The translations under genes were made by a program, and so were the position numbers. Source: Crotalaria pallida (lineage: Eukaryota; Streptophyta; Magnoliopsida; Fabales; Fabaceae). Taken from it: a DNA stretch of 64,000 nucleotides. Below the pieces are notes generated by a model. The model did no database searches. It was not told where the DNA came from and worked only from the letters and a program-made list of their open reading frames with translations. Below are positions 33,186-43,916 of this stretch, one piece after another. The stretch's first letter is position 1. Every line of letters begins with the position of its first letter. The DNA is taken from assembly GCA_037953625.1 (NCBI GenBank), contig CM075652.1, positions 73,189,501 through 73,253,500 on the forward strand. Direction: 5' to 3'.

Positions 33186-35942
33186 TGTAACATCCCTCAA
33201 AATCCTCGAACTGGTTTTATTTATAAAAAGAATTATTTTTTAGAAAAGTGTTTTCAAAAGGGTATTCTCTTAAATAAATTTCTTTATTCTTGTTTTCAAG
33301 TGACGAGTGATTTTAAAGAATGATTTTCCAGTTATGAGCTTTGGAATTTATTTTGAAAAAGTGTTTTAATTTTGTGAATATGTGCTTGATATTTGTGAGT
33401 GCAATTATAATTTCCATGCATGAGTGATTTTATTGTTTCCTATATGTGCATGTACGTTCTTTTTGTATGTGTGCTTAAAATTTTATTAGAGAAGGATATG
33501 TGTATGTATGAACATACGTGACTATATATATGTGTATGCATTAGGCGTGGGAATGCATGAATGTAGGTGTAGGTGTGTGCCGTGTAAGTGTGCATGAGTG
33601 TGTGCATGAAAATGAATAGGTGTAAGTGTGTGAGAAAGCCGTGTGTGCCGTGAGTGAGTGAGTGGAAGCTTATAATTTCCCTTAAGTAATGGGCAAGTAA
33701 CTATGCCTAACTAAGTTCCTAACCAAGCCAATTTCCCAACTAAACCCTAACTACAAGAAAGGAACCCTAAGGAGAACCAAAGAAGTCAAAAGCCTAGAAT
33801 GAACCCTAAGCCCTTATGTCTCCTATATTGTCCCCTTTGCAATTTGCTAATCTCCACCCATGCAAACTTTAAGGAAGCTGAAATTGCCCTTCTTTCTTGA
33901 AGCCTTGGCCGAATCACTCAAAGGACAAAATAGGAAGCCATGAGATTTTATATAAGACTTGGCCTTAGATTTGCTTCACCCATTCTTCATTTCATTTTCT
34001 TCACTTCCTTCGTCCAACACCAACACCAAACACAAGTCTAAGAGCCCCTTAAACTCTTAGACATAGAATTAGAAATTAGAGAGAAAGAAGAAGGAAAACC
34101 GTGAAGCTTAGAGAGGAGGAAGAAGAGGAGATCAAGCCCAAGACATAGGGAACTTTGAAGATCAAAAGCTTAGAAGTGTTGGAGACCTTTTCTTCTTGCT
34201 ATAACCCGAAGACTTAGAAGTCTTAGCCTTAGTTTTGATCTTGTAATTTTATTTTCTTTTCTTCCCTTGCATGTCTAATTTTATGCACATTTGTGTTGAT
34301 TTATGGACTTTTAAAGACTTGAAATTAATTTGTAATATTTGTAGTTATGTTTGATGGTTCGGTTTGTGCCTTGCATGTTAGATCTTGATGTTTTCCATGG
34401 TAGATCTTCTTATTTTCAAGTTAAATTCCTTAGATTTAAAGTCTTGTTCATGATCTTTGAAAACTTGAAGTGGATCTTCTTGCATGTCTAATTTTTGTTC
34501 TTAGAACCGTAGATCAATGAGTGTCTATGTGTTTAATTGCTAAATCAATGTTTGATCTAAACTTGTTTGATAATTTTTGAGCCTTGCATGTAATTTTTGA
34601 AACAAAAGCTTTCATATTCTTAAGTATGCTTCGGTTTTGGCTCTTTTTCACCCAACATGATTTTTGTCTTGGTTTGTGTTATTATGTTTAACTTCCCGAT
34701 TTGATCCATATGATTTGAGTGCATGCATGTTAATTTTGAGTGGAAGGATCATGATTTCTTGTGTTGCATGTCTCGGGTTTTAGAAGGAATTAGGGAGAAC
34801 AAAATGATTTTCCTAGATTGAATTATGTTCTATGTTCATATGTGATGCTTGGCCTTAAACTAGGTATTTATTTTTTCGTGCATGATTGCATTCGGTTATG
34901 TTTAGGTTAAACCCATGCTTTCATTTTGTGAGAATTTGATATGTGTTCCATGTTCTTGTGTAATTTTTGATTTGATTTAAGTAAAGGAAATAAATTAAAG
35001 TTTGATAAATTTCCTAATGATTAAGCTTACGGTTTTGTTAGGAAAAAGAAGAACTAATTGCATGAATTTTTGTATGTTTGATGATGCATGAATCATGTTT
35101 TGATTTGTGAAATTTTCGGTCTATGCATGCTAAACTAATTGATTAGGAGTAGGTTTTATGCTTGAAGTGAATTATGTATGTTCATTCGGTTTAGGAGTCT
35201 ATGCATGTTAATTAGGATAGAACTTGGGAATAATGCATGTATTTTGTGAAATGATTGATTAGGAATAAGTTTTGTGTTTGGATGACTATGTGTGTGTGTG
35301 TTCGGTTTGTGTGCTCAAGTATGCCTAAGTGTTTTGTATTATATAAATGAAGTGTTCGATTTGTGAAATATTTTCTTAAGAATGAATGATTGTTTTGTAG
35401 TTAAAGTGAATGGCCTATGTGAGTGTGTTGTTGACCGTATGTATGTTTAGATAGTATTTGATTTGATTTGATTTGTGAGACTATGTTTGTGCTTTATTTC
35501 AAGACAAAACTTGAGTTTTCAAGAGAACTTGAAATAAAAAGAGTTTTTGAGTTGTTTTGGATTTTTACTTAATTAATTTCCTTGCTGTCCAAGTTGTTTA
35601 AAAAGTTGTTTTTGTATGGTTTAAATTGAGTTTATGAAACTCAAAGTTTGGGTTTTCAAAAGAGAAATTGATTTGAGAAAACCCGGATTGAAACCGGTGA
35701 ATTTTCGGTGTTTTTGGAATGAGGTTTAGGTGCTGTCCAAGACGGACCAGCCACCTAACCATTTGATTTAAATTGTTTTATTTGGTGTTTTCAAAATGAT
35801 TTTGGAAATGTTTAAAGAACTAAGAAATGTTTAAGTTACTTTAAGAAAACAATTATGTTTCTCCAACGAGGAATGGAAAAGAATTTTCTTAAGGAAGGTT
35901 TTTGATGAAAACATGTTTTAATTAATTCGAGGAATGTTACAG

Positions 35943-36012
35943 ACGAGGGATTAAGGCAATGGCAGCAAACAAGATCAGAGGAGAGTGTGTTCATCAGATT
36001 GTTGGACCCCAG
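35943..36012 (+). other. Exon-like segment in LTR B
   Basis: Bounded by an acceptor-like gttacag and a strong donor CAG|GTGAGAG. From the ATG at 35959 it encodes 18 residues, MAANKIRGECVHQIVGPQ. LTR A at 39936-39989 has the same length and MAATKIRGDCTHLIAGPQ, mostly conservative changes. The donor leaves phase 0. In the right LTR of A (46788) the ATG is GTG. Confidence 0.4.
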
Positions 36013-38007
36013 GTGAGAGATTAGTTTTCCTAAGACACCGTGGTAGTAGGTGTCATATTAAGACGTTCCGTATCAGCTCAAAGATCGGAACTAAGTGGTT
36101 CTGTGTCAGTAGTATGGTGGCAATTGTTTGCTTTCTGTGGCCACCCATACGAATGGGACAAAGACCACATGGTTGTGTGTGATGTTGTGCGTTGATGATG
36201 TGTTGTTCATGTTTGTTTAATTATGCATGATTAATGTTATAGATTGTTATACGAAATAACTGATAACGAAGACTAAAGAGATTAAGAGTAAAAGACACCA
36301 AGAAAAGGATAATCCTTTGTTTGGCCTAAGACCTCGTGGGGCAAGGCAGCCATAGTTTGATAAGACATTAAGAATGTAAATAATGATGAGAGGATTGTGT
36401 TGATGGTTGAGTTATGATAAGAGATAAGAGATGAGAGTTGAAAGGAGATCGTGCTAACGATGTGAATGGGCCAGAGCGAGGAAAGAAAGTTGAGATGATA
36501 TTGAGATGTGAGGAGAAGTGAGACGTGAATCTTTTGGTTTTGTTTCTTGGATTGAGACTGGTCTGAGTTGAGCTTGCTCCTCCACTAGCTCTCAAGAAGA
36601 GAAAGTTTTTGGTAAAGACTTTTGAAAAGAAATTTTTGAAAGGATTTTTGAAAAGAGTTATGAATTGAAATTTTTGGAAACAAGTTTTTTGAAAAATGTA
36701 TTTTTGAAAGGGATTCCCAAAAATGAGATTTTTGGAAAAGAATTTACAAAATTTAATTTAGAAGGATTCCCAAAATGAGAAAAATTTTCCAAGATAGATT
36801 TTCTGAAGGAGATTTTGAAAAGAGACATTTTGAAAAGGACTTCGAAAAGAGATTTATGAAATGTGAATTTTGGAAAAAGAGTTGGTGAAGTGAGATGTTT
36901 TCTTTGAAAGTTTCCGAAAAGAGATTGTTATGAAAAGGATGTTTTGAGGAAAGTTGTGATGAGATTCATGGTGTGAATGTAATCCCGCTCTGTGCCAAGT
37001 TGAGTTATGAAAAGTGATGCAAAGTTAGCGGTCAGGACTCATTGAAGGGATGTACGAAGGGTGAGCTGACCATTAGGTTAATAAAAGATAAAAGATTTTA
37101 AAAGACATTAACAGCGAACGCGGTGAGGTATGAGAGTTAACCCGAAGTAGTGGAGAGGAAGGAACGATAGGTATCTGCGGATACTTAGGACGAGATTGCA
37201 TTAGGGGAGGACAATGACGGTGACTCGTCAATAAGTCTAGAGTACTATTCCAGGCGGGACAATCCCACAAGTGGCACACTAACGTGGTGGGGACTGGGTC
37301 TAATGCCGTGGCACGTCCTGCATGATCAGCTAGAATTGGTACTGTCGCCCCCTAGATTGCAAATCGAGAACAGTGAGAGGAACTGGAGTGGGGCATTGTG
37401 TTTGCCGCTAAGAGAGCGTGCTTTGTTATATATGATATTATTTGAGGCTGGGCCTCCTGGTCAGGGACCATTTTGTGTGACAGCTGTCGTGCCCGCACGG
37501 TAAATGTTCTGTACTCCTGTTTGCTTCCGACTAGGTGGATGGTGACCGAGGAGATGTAGACTTGAGACGTGAGTGCTAACTACGAACGGACGCGCACCTC
37601 GATGATTCTTTAAATCCCCTTGATCATCGACGGTTATAACTAATAAGACTTGATAAAAGAATAATTGTAAGTAAGAAAAGTTAAGAATTGTTGAGGACGA
37701 GAATGGAAAGTGTGAAAGGAAGTAATGTGACCCTTGGAGAGGGAAAGGAAACAAGTGATGGATTGAAAATTGAGATTGGATAAGTGATTGAGAAAAAAAG
37801 TAAAAAGAGAAGATGTTTGTATAAGAATGATAATAAGAATAATTGAAAATTGTGACGTTATGTTTGAGTGCTGTGTTGTGTGTGCTTTGTGTGTTTGTCT
37901 TAATATTCCGCCTGCGGTAAATCCACAACGTCGACGACTTGTCGTTCGGAGCGCTAACTCTCTCCTGCCCGTTGGTGTATCGGTGCTTCTGGTACTCCAA
38001 CGCGCAG

Positions 38008-38373
38008 ATGGACTATTGCATGGAGATTACAACCTGGATGAAGCATGGATGTGGCTGGAGGCGTACCCCATCTGGCTCGGTGTGGACTGGTGAGTCGCAG
38101 ATCGTGATTCCGGACCCTGAGCATCGACTATGTGGAGCTGATTTAGGACCGCTGCTAGGACAAGTTTCTGTCCGAGGATATGGAGACTATGAGGAGAAGC
38201 TGCGCTGTGAAGCTCTGAGGAATCTTTCTGCACCGGCAAGGATGCAGTGGGTGCCAAAGAATCGAGGACAAGCGGTTGCCGGGATAGCTTCATCTTCTGG
38301 TGTGAAGCATGGACATAAGAAAGAGGAACATGAGCTGCACCCTATAGTTTTCATTAGGCAAAGTCGTAGGTAG
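38008..38373 (+). CDS. LTR ORF of element B, right copy
   Basis: Second copy of the B LTR ORF, 121 codons from ATG, nearly identical to 31399-31764 (a handful of substitutions, no gap). Because it lies in the 3' LTR of the element it cannot be part of gag-pol. Its position upstream of the primer site in the left copy means it would be the first long ORF on a genomic transcript. Confidence 0.5.
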   Translation: MDYCMEITTWMKHGCGWRRTPSGSVWTGESQIVIPDPEHRLCGADLGPLLGQVSVRGYGDYEEKLRCEALRNLSAPARMQWVPKNRGQAVAGIASSSGVKHGHKKEEHELHPIVFIRQSRR

Positions 38374-39917
38374 GGTAATTAGTTAAGTAATGAGTGTCTA
38401 TGTCAAGGATTATCTAAGCAATGTATCACTCTTTTAACTATGCCCTACTTTTGTTTTGTGAGCTGGCCGAACCTCTTCTTAACGTGAACTATGAAATCTT
38501 TTTGGAAGAATGTGGGAGTAGGTTTTACGTAACGACCCGGTTTTCAGGTAGGAGCGTGAACGTGAACCCACAACGTTTTATAAAAAAAAAGCCTCCTTTT
38601 TGGCAACTTTTTAATTTAATACTGATTATTTTCGGATGGTGAAAATCGGGGCGTTACAGTGTTGATTCATGATTGTTGCATGTTTTGTTAGGAAAGCCTT
38701 AGATCCCTTCTTGCATGTTAAATTTAAATGAAAAGATCATGATTTCTTTTATTGCATGCCTCGGTTTTGAAAGAAATTAGGGAGATAAGCTTTAAAACCA
38801 TCTTATCTACATGAACATGATTTAATCTAAGTGTCTAAATGTGCATAATGCATTCGGTCATAATTAGATTAAAATCCATGCTTTTTATTTTGTGGGAATT
38901 TGATATGTGTTCCATGTTCTTGTGTGATTTTGATTTGATTTAAGTAAAGGAAATGAATTAAGGTTTGGATTATTTTCCATGATTGAGCTTACGGTTTTGT
39001 TAAAGAAGAAAATGATTGCATGAAACTTGTTTTGTGTAAAGTGTTTCGGTCTATGTAAGATTAATTAGGTTAGTATTCTTTACCATGAAATAAAATAGGA
39101 ACAATGAATGTATCTTGTTAAATAATTGATTAGGAATGAGTTTTGTATTTACCTGGATTTATATGTATGTATTCGGTTTGTGGGTTTGAAGGTGTCTAAG
39201 TGTTTTTGTTTTATAAAAAATAAAATGTTTTTGAAGTCAATTATGTGTTGCATGATTGAGTTAAGTGTTTGTTGTGAAAATGTTTACTTGAGAAAGAATG
39301 TTTGTTTGTGATTAACTTGAATAATTGATTTATTGTTTACGTGCCTTGATTTATCAAAGTGTGTTATTGACCGTGTGTGTGTATGCTTGATTTTGAAATT
39401 TATTTGGTTTGGTTCATTCGAGTGGTGAGATTATGTTTGTGATTTGTTGAGTTTTCAAAGTGTTAATATTGATCTAAAGAGTTTCTGAAACAAAAAGGAG
39501 TTTTTACGATGTTTTTGGGTTTTATAAAATTGAATTTTGGTAAAGTATTTCTTTGCTGTCCAAGTTTATTTAAAATTGTTTTCTTGATTTTTAAATTGAG
39601 TTTATGGGACTCAAAGTTTGGTTTTCAAAAGGTGATTGATTTGAGCAAAACCCGGATTGAAACCGGTGAATTTTTCGGTGTTTGTGAATGAGGTTAAGGT
39701 GCTGTCCAAGACGGACCAGCCACCTAACCAATTGATTTAAAGCATTTTAATTAATGTTTTCCAAATGATTTCAAAGTGTTTAAAGAAATAGAAAAAGTTA
39801 AAAGTGTTTTGAGAAAGTAATCTTATTTTTATGATTTCCGACGAGGAACGAAAGAACGTTCTAAGTTAAGAAAAGTTTTTAATGAAAATGTGTTTTAATT
39901 AATTCGAGGAATGTTAC

Positions 39918-39989
39918 AGACGAGGGATTAAGGCAATGGCAGCAACCAAGATCAGAGGAGACTGCACGCATTTAATTGCTGGACCTCAG
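39918..39989 (+). other. Exon-like segment in LTR A
   Basis: Homologue of 35943-36012. ATG at 39936, donor CTCAG|GTGAGAG at 39989/39990, and the same 54 coding bases as in B. The protein is more similar than random drift would suggest, but it is only 18 residues. Confidence 0.4.
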
Positions 39990-42097
39990 GTGAGAGAGTA
40001 GCTTTCCTAAGACACCATTGTAGTAGGTGTTATATTAAGACGTTCCGTATCAGCTCAAAGATCGGAACTCAGTGGATCTGCGTCAGTAGTATAGTGGCAA
40101 TTGTGTGCTTTGTGTGGCCACTTATACGAATAGGACAAAGACCACGTTGTTGTGTGTGATGTGTGATGATGTGTTGTTTATATTTGTTTGCTGATGCATG
40201 TTGATATTTTAAGTGTTGAAATGAATTAATATGAGATGATTGATGATAATAGCAAGAGAGATTAAAATTAAAAGACACCAAGAATAGAGATAACCCTTGC
40301 TGGCTTAAGTCCTTGTGGAGCAAGGCATCCTTAGCATGATAAGACATTGAGAGTGGAGTTAATGATAAGAGGATTGAGAATGATTGGAAAGGAAATGGAA
40401 AAGGAAGATTGAAAGTGTTAAAGAGATGAGATTGGAGATGTTTGTTTGATAATGATGCGAATGAGCCAGAGCGAGGACGGGATGTTGATGTGTTTGGAAA
40501 GTAAAAGGTGTTGAGAGTGGAACTTGATTCTTTGATTGTGTTTTCTTGGACTGAGTCTAGTGTTGAGTTGAGCTTGCTCCTCCACTAGTTCTCAAGAAGA
40601 GAAAGTTTTTATGAAGACTTTTAAAATGAGATTTTTGGAAAGGACTTATAAAAAGAATTTTTGAAAAGGGTTTGCGAACTGAATTTTTTTGAAATGAACT
40701 TACGAGATGTAGTTTGGAAATGGGTTCCCAAAAATGAAATTTTTGAAAAGAGTTTACAAAATGTATTTTTTTAAAGGGGTTCCCAAAATGAGAGAATTTT
40801 TCCAAATAGATTTTTCTGAGAGTTATTTTGAAAAGAGGTTTGAAAAGGATTTCGAAAGGAAAATTTTTGAAATGAGTTTTCTGAAAGAAATTTGGAAAAG
40901 ATTTATGAAATGAATTATTTTTAGAAAAGGTGATGAATGGAAGTTTTGGAAAAGATTTTACGGAATGAAATTTTGAAGAGAAATGGTGAAGTTGTGATGT
41001 GAGATTTTGCTGTTTGAGGAAAGTTTGTGGTGAGATTCAAGTTGTGAATGTGATTCCGCTCTGTGCCAATTTGAGTTATGAAAAGTGATGCAAAGTAGCG
41101 GTCAGGACTCATTGAAGGGATGTACGAAGGGTGAGCTGACCATTAGGTTAATTAAAGATAAAAGCCTTTAAAAGACATTAACAGCGAATGCGGTGAGGTA
41201 TGAGAGTTAACCCGAAGTAGTGGAGAGGAAGGAACCATAGGTATCTTCGGATACTTAGGAGGAGATTGCATTAGGGGAGGACGATGACGGTGATACGTCA
41301 AGAAGTCTAGAGTACTATTCTAGGCGGAACAACTCCACAAGTAGTGCACTAACGTGGTGGGGACTGGGTCTAATGTCGTGGCAAGTTCTGCATGATCAGC
41401 TAGAATTAGTACTGTCGCCCCCTAGATTGCAAATCGAGAACAGTGAGAGGAACTGGAGTGGGGCATTTTGTTTGCCGCTGAGACCGTGCCTTGTTATATA
41501 TTGATATGATTTGAGGCTGGGCCTCCTGGTCAGGGACCATTTGTTGTGTGACAGCTGTCGTGCCCGCACGGTAAAGGTCCTGTACTCCTGTTTGCTTCCG
41601 ACTAGGTGGATGGATGGCCGAGGAGATGTAGACTTGAAACGTGAGTGCTAACTACGAACAGACGCGTACCTCGATGATCCTTATATCCCCTATCATCGAT
41701 GGTTATAATTTAATAAGATTGGATAAGAAAAGAATTATAATTAAGAGAAGTAAAGCTTGAGGTTTGAGAATGGAGATGAAAAGTGTGAAAGGAAAGAAAT
41801 GAGACCCTTGGAAAGGGAAGGAAAGAAGTGAAGGATTGGAAGATGAGAACGAAATAGTAAAAGAGAGAAAGGAAGATTATGTAAGATTGATGATAAGTAA
41901 TGAATAAAGAAATAACAACAATTGAGAGATTGTGATGTTATCTTTGAGTGTTGTGTTGTGTGTGTTTTGTTCGTTTTGTGTGTGCTGTCTTGATATCCCG
42001 CCTGCGGTAAATCCACAACGTCGACGACTTGTCGTTCGGTTCGCTAACTCTCTCCTACCCATTGGTATATCGGTGCTTCTGGTACTCCAACGCGCAG

Positions 42098-42463
42098 ATG
42101 GATTATCGTATGGAGATTTCAACCTGGATGAAACATGGATGCGGCTGGAAGCGTACCCCATCTGGCTGGGTATGGACTGGTGATTCGCAGATTGTGATTC
42201 CGGATCCTGAGCATCGACTTTGCGGAGCTAACCTAGGGCCGCTGCTAGGACGAGTTTCGGTCCGAGGATATGGAGACTATGAGGAGAAGCTGCACTGTGA
42301 AGCTCCGAGGAATTCTTCTGCACCAACAAGAATGCAATGGGTGCCTAAGAATCGTGGACAAGCTGCAACTGGGATAGCTTCATCTTATGGTGTCAAGCAA
42401 GGACATAAGAAGGAGGATCATGAGCTGCACCCTATAGTTTTCATTAGGAAGAGCCAAAGGTAG
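42098..42463 (+). CDS. LTR ORF of element A
   Basis: 121 codons, the same length as in B, no gap or stop, about 20 residue differences. GYGDYEEKL and ELHPIVFIRKS are conserved. Many of the nucleotide differences from B fall at third positions (for example in the Gly, Pro and Asp codons of the central part), as expected if the protein was kept. Ends 298 bp before the LTR end. The right LTR of A is cut before this point. No recognised family. Confidence 0.5.
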   Translation: MDYRMEISTWMKHGCGWKRTPSGWVWTGDSQIVIPDPEHRLCGANLGPLLGRVSVRGYGDYEEKLHCEAPRNSSAPTRMQWVPKNRGQAATGIASSYGVKQGHKKEDHELHPIVFIRKSQR

Positions 42464-42764
42464 GGTAGATTATTTTAAAGTTGTTTGTAAGTGTGAGACA
42501 AAGGACTATCTCAGCAATGTGTCACTCTTGTAACTGTGCCCTACTTCTATTTTGTGAACTGGCCGAACTTATATGAAATCGTTTTGAAAGATTTGGAAGT
42601 GGAAGTGCGGAAACGTTTTACGTAACACCCCGGTTTTAAAGGATGGGTGTTAAGATGCACCAATGGCTTCCCAAAACGTTTTATAAAAAAAATGGCCTCA
42701 TTTTTAGCAACCTTTAATTAAATGATGATCATTTTCGGGCGGTGAAAATCGGGGCGTTACAGAG

Positions 42765-42776
42765 TGGTATCAGAGC
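42765..42776 (+). promoter_or_regulatory. Primer-binding site of element A
   Basis: TGGTATCAGAGC three bases after the LTR end, as in B. Confidence 0.93.
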
Positions 42777-43879
42777 GATGTTAATCCTTTGTGGCCTTAA
42801 GCCCATACTTACATGCTTTGCTTGTTTGCTTGCTTGGTTGTTGTGTGACTATGTGTGCTTGCCAGTATAAGGATAGGAATGCGAGATTAGATTTCCGTCT
42901 TCCTAAGGTGAAAGACTTTGTTCATACCTTTAGTACCTGTAGTGTTAGTAACCTGTTAGTTAAGTAGCTTAGAGGAAGTAGACTAAGTAGAAGCGGGTAG
43001 ATTCTAAGAATAGATCCTCATGACCTTTGGTGTGGTATTGTTGTTTGATAAACCTAAGTTTGTTGACCCCGATGTACCCTTTCGGTACCAGGGTAGTTTT
43101 TACCTCTGAGATGTAGGATGTTATTTTGAGACCCCGTTTTTGTTGAATTGCTTCAACAACGACAGTTAGTCGGGATCCAAATTCTTTCTTTAGCCTTCTT
43201 ATTAAACCGTGTCCTTACCAATCTTTTCCAAGAATTGTTGACCTGGTTTATAGATTTAGAGGCGTCGTAGTTACCCAGATAGTTTAGGTGTGAATGATTG
43301 TGGATGGATAGATGATGGTTATTGAGTACAATATAGGACAACTGTAAGCTTTGTAGTGGGTTTGATCAAAGTTGGGGAGTTACAAGGAAAGAAAAAGCGG
43401 TGCATATTAACCTTAGTTTGAGAGAATAGTAAAAAGGATTAGATCCCTTTGTCCTATAGTTAGATGTTAAAGTGGAAAAGTGATGGATGAAAACTTTAGA
43501 GTTAGAAGTGGCATAAAAGGAAGGAGTGATTGTTTGTAGGTTAGTGAGATCCTAGAGTGTAGAAGATAGTGAGTATTTTAAGCTAAACTCGATGCTTTTG
43601 GAGATGTGTGAATTTTGTTTGCTTGATTTTCCCTGGGTCTTTACCCAAGGGTATGCTCGTTACGTCGGCGATCAATTAAAGGAGCGACATTTTCTTCGGT
43701 TAGTCTGTGTGACCTAACCCGGTTCGACACGTAGGAGGTTTGCTATGGAGCTTCTTCATCCGAGAACGACACATGAGAGTGTTGTGCAGAGCCTACTGTC
43801 AGTAAGAGAGAGGATGACCATGAAGCAAGAATGAGACGGATGTGAGAGTTGCTGTGCCATACTGCCTAATCAACAACTT

Positions 43880-43916
43880 ATTTCTCGGGGACGAGAAATC
43901 TTTAAGTTGGGGAGAA
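43880..43916 (+). promoter_or_regulatory. Pre-PPT hairpin and polypurine tract of element A
   Basis: ATTTCTCG (43880-43887), loop GGGA, CGAGAAAT (43892-43899); then aagttggggagaa up to the LTR at 43917. Confidence 0.8.

Larger units (their letters stand above)
28604..38658 (+). mobile_element. Element B: long-LTR, nearly non-coding retrotransposon inserted in LTR A
   Basis: Left LTR 28604-32048, interior 32049-33185, right LTR 33186-38658. Flanks are gtgta (28599-28603) and gtgtt (38659-38663), a 5-bp target duplication with one difference; the uninterrupted right LTR of A reads ttgtgttgattc here. Both LTRs start TGTAACATCCCTC and end gaaaatcggggcgttaca. The interior has a primer site and polypurine tract but no gag or pol. 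The element is related to A and clearly inserted after it. Confidence 0.93.
33186..38658 (+). repeat. Right LTR of element B (full length, 5.47 kb)
   Basis: Full-length copy. Landmarks: TG-rich U3 (33440-33680), TATA near 33950, hairpin 34036-34062, exon-like segment 35943-36012, GAAAAG-rich degenerate tract (36600-36960), conserved block with ctgtcgccccctag near 37341, and the ORF at 38008-38373. Apart from the ORFs it holds no coding sequence. Confidence 0.93.
26968..42761 (+). repeat. Left LTR of element A (interrupted by B)
   Basis: Runs 26968-28603, then 38664-42761 after element B and its target duplication. Contains a TG-rich U3 (about 27290-27440), TATA (27714-27720), a leader hairpin, a 36-bp tandem duplication (28158-28229), an exon-like segment at about 39918-39989, a degenerate GAAAAG-rich tract (40600-41000) and the ORF ending at 42463. 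Ends gaaaatcggggcgttaca. Compared with the right LTR it lacks about 250 bp near 28160. Confidence 0.88.
42762..43916 (+). other. Interior of element A, non-coding
   Basis: 1,155 bp with primer site (TGGTATCAGAGC at 42765-42776) and, at the far end, the hairpin and polypurine tract. No ORF over 65 codons. Diverged from the interior of B but alignable by eye in blocks. Confidence 0.85.
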
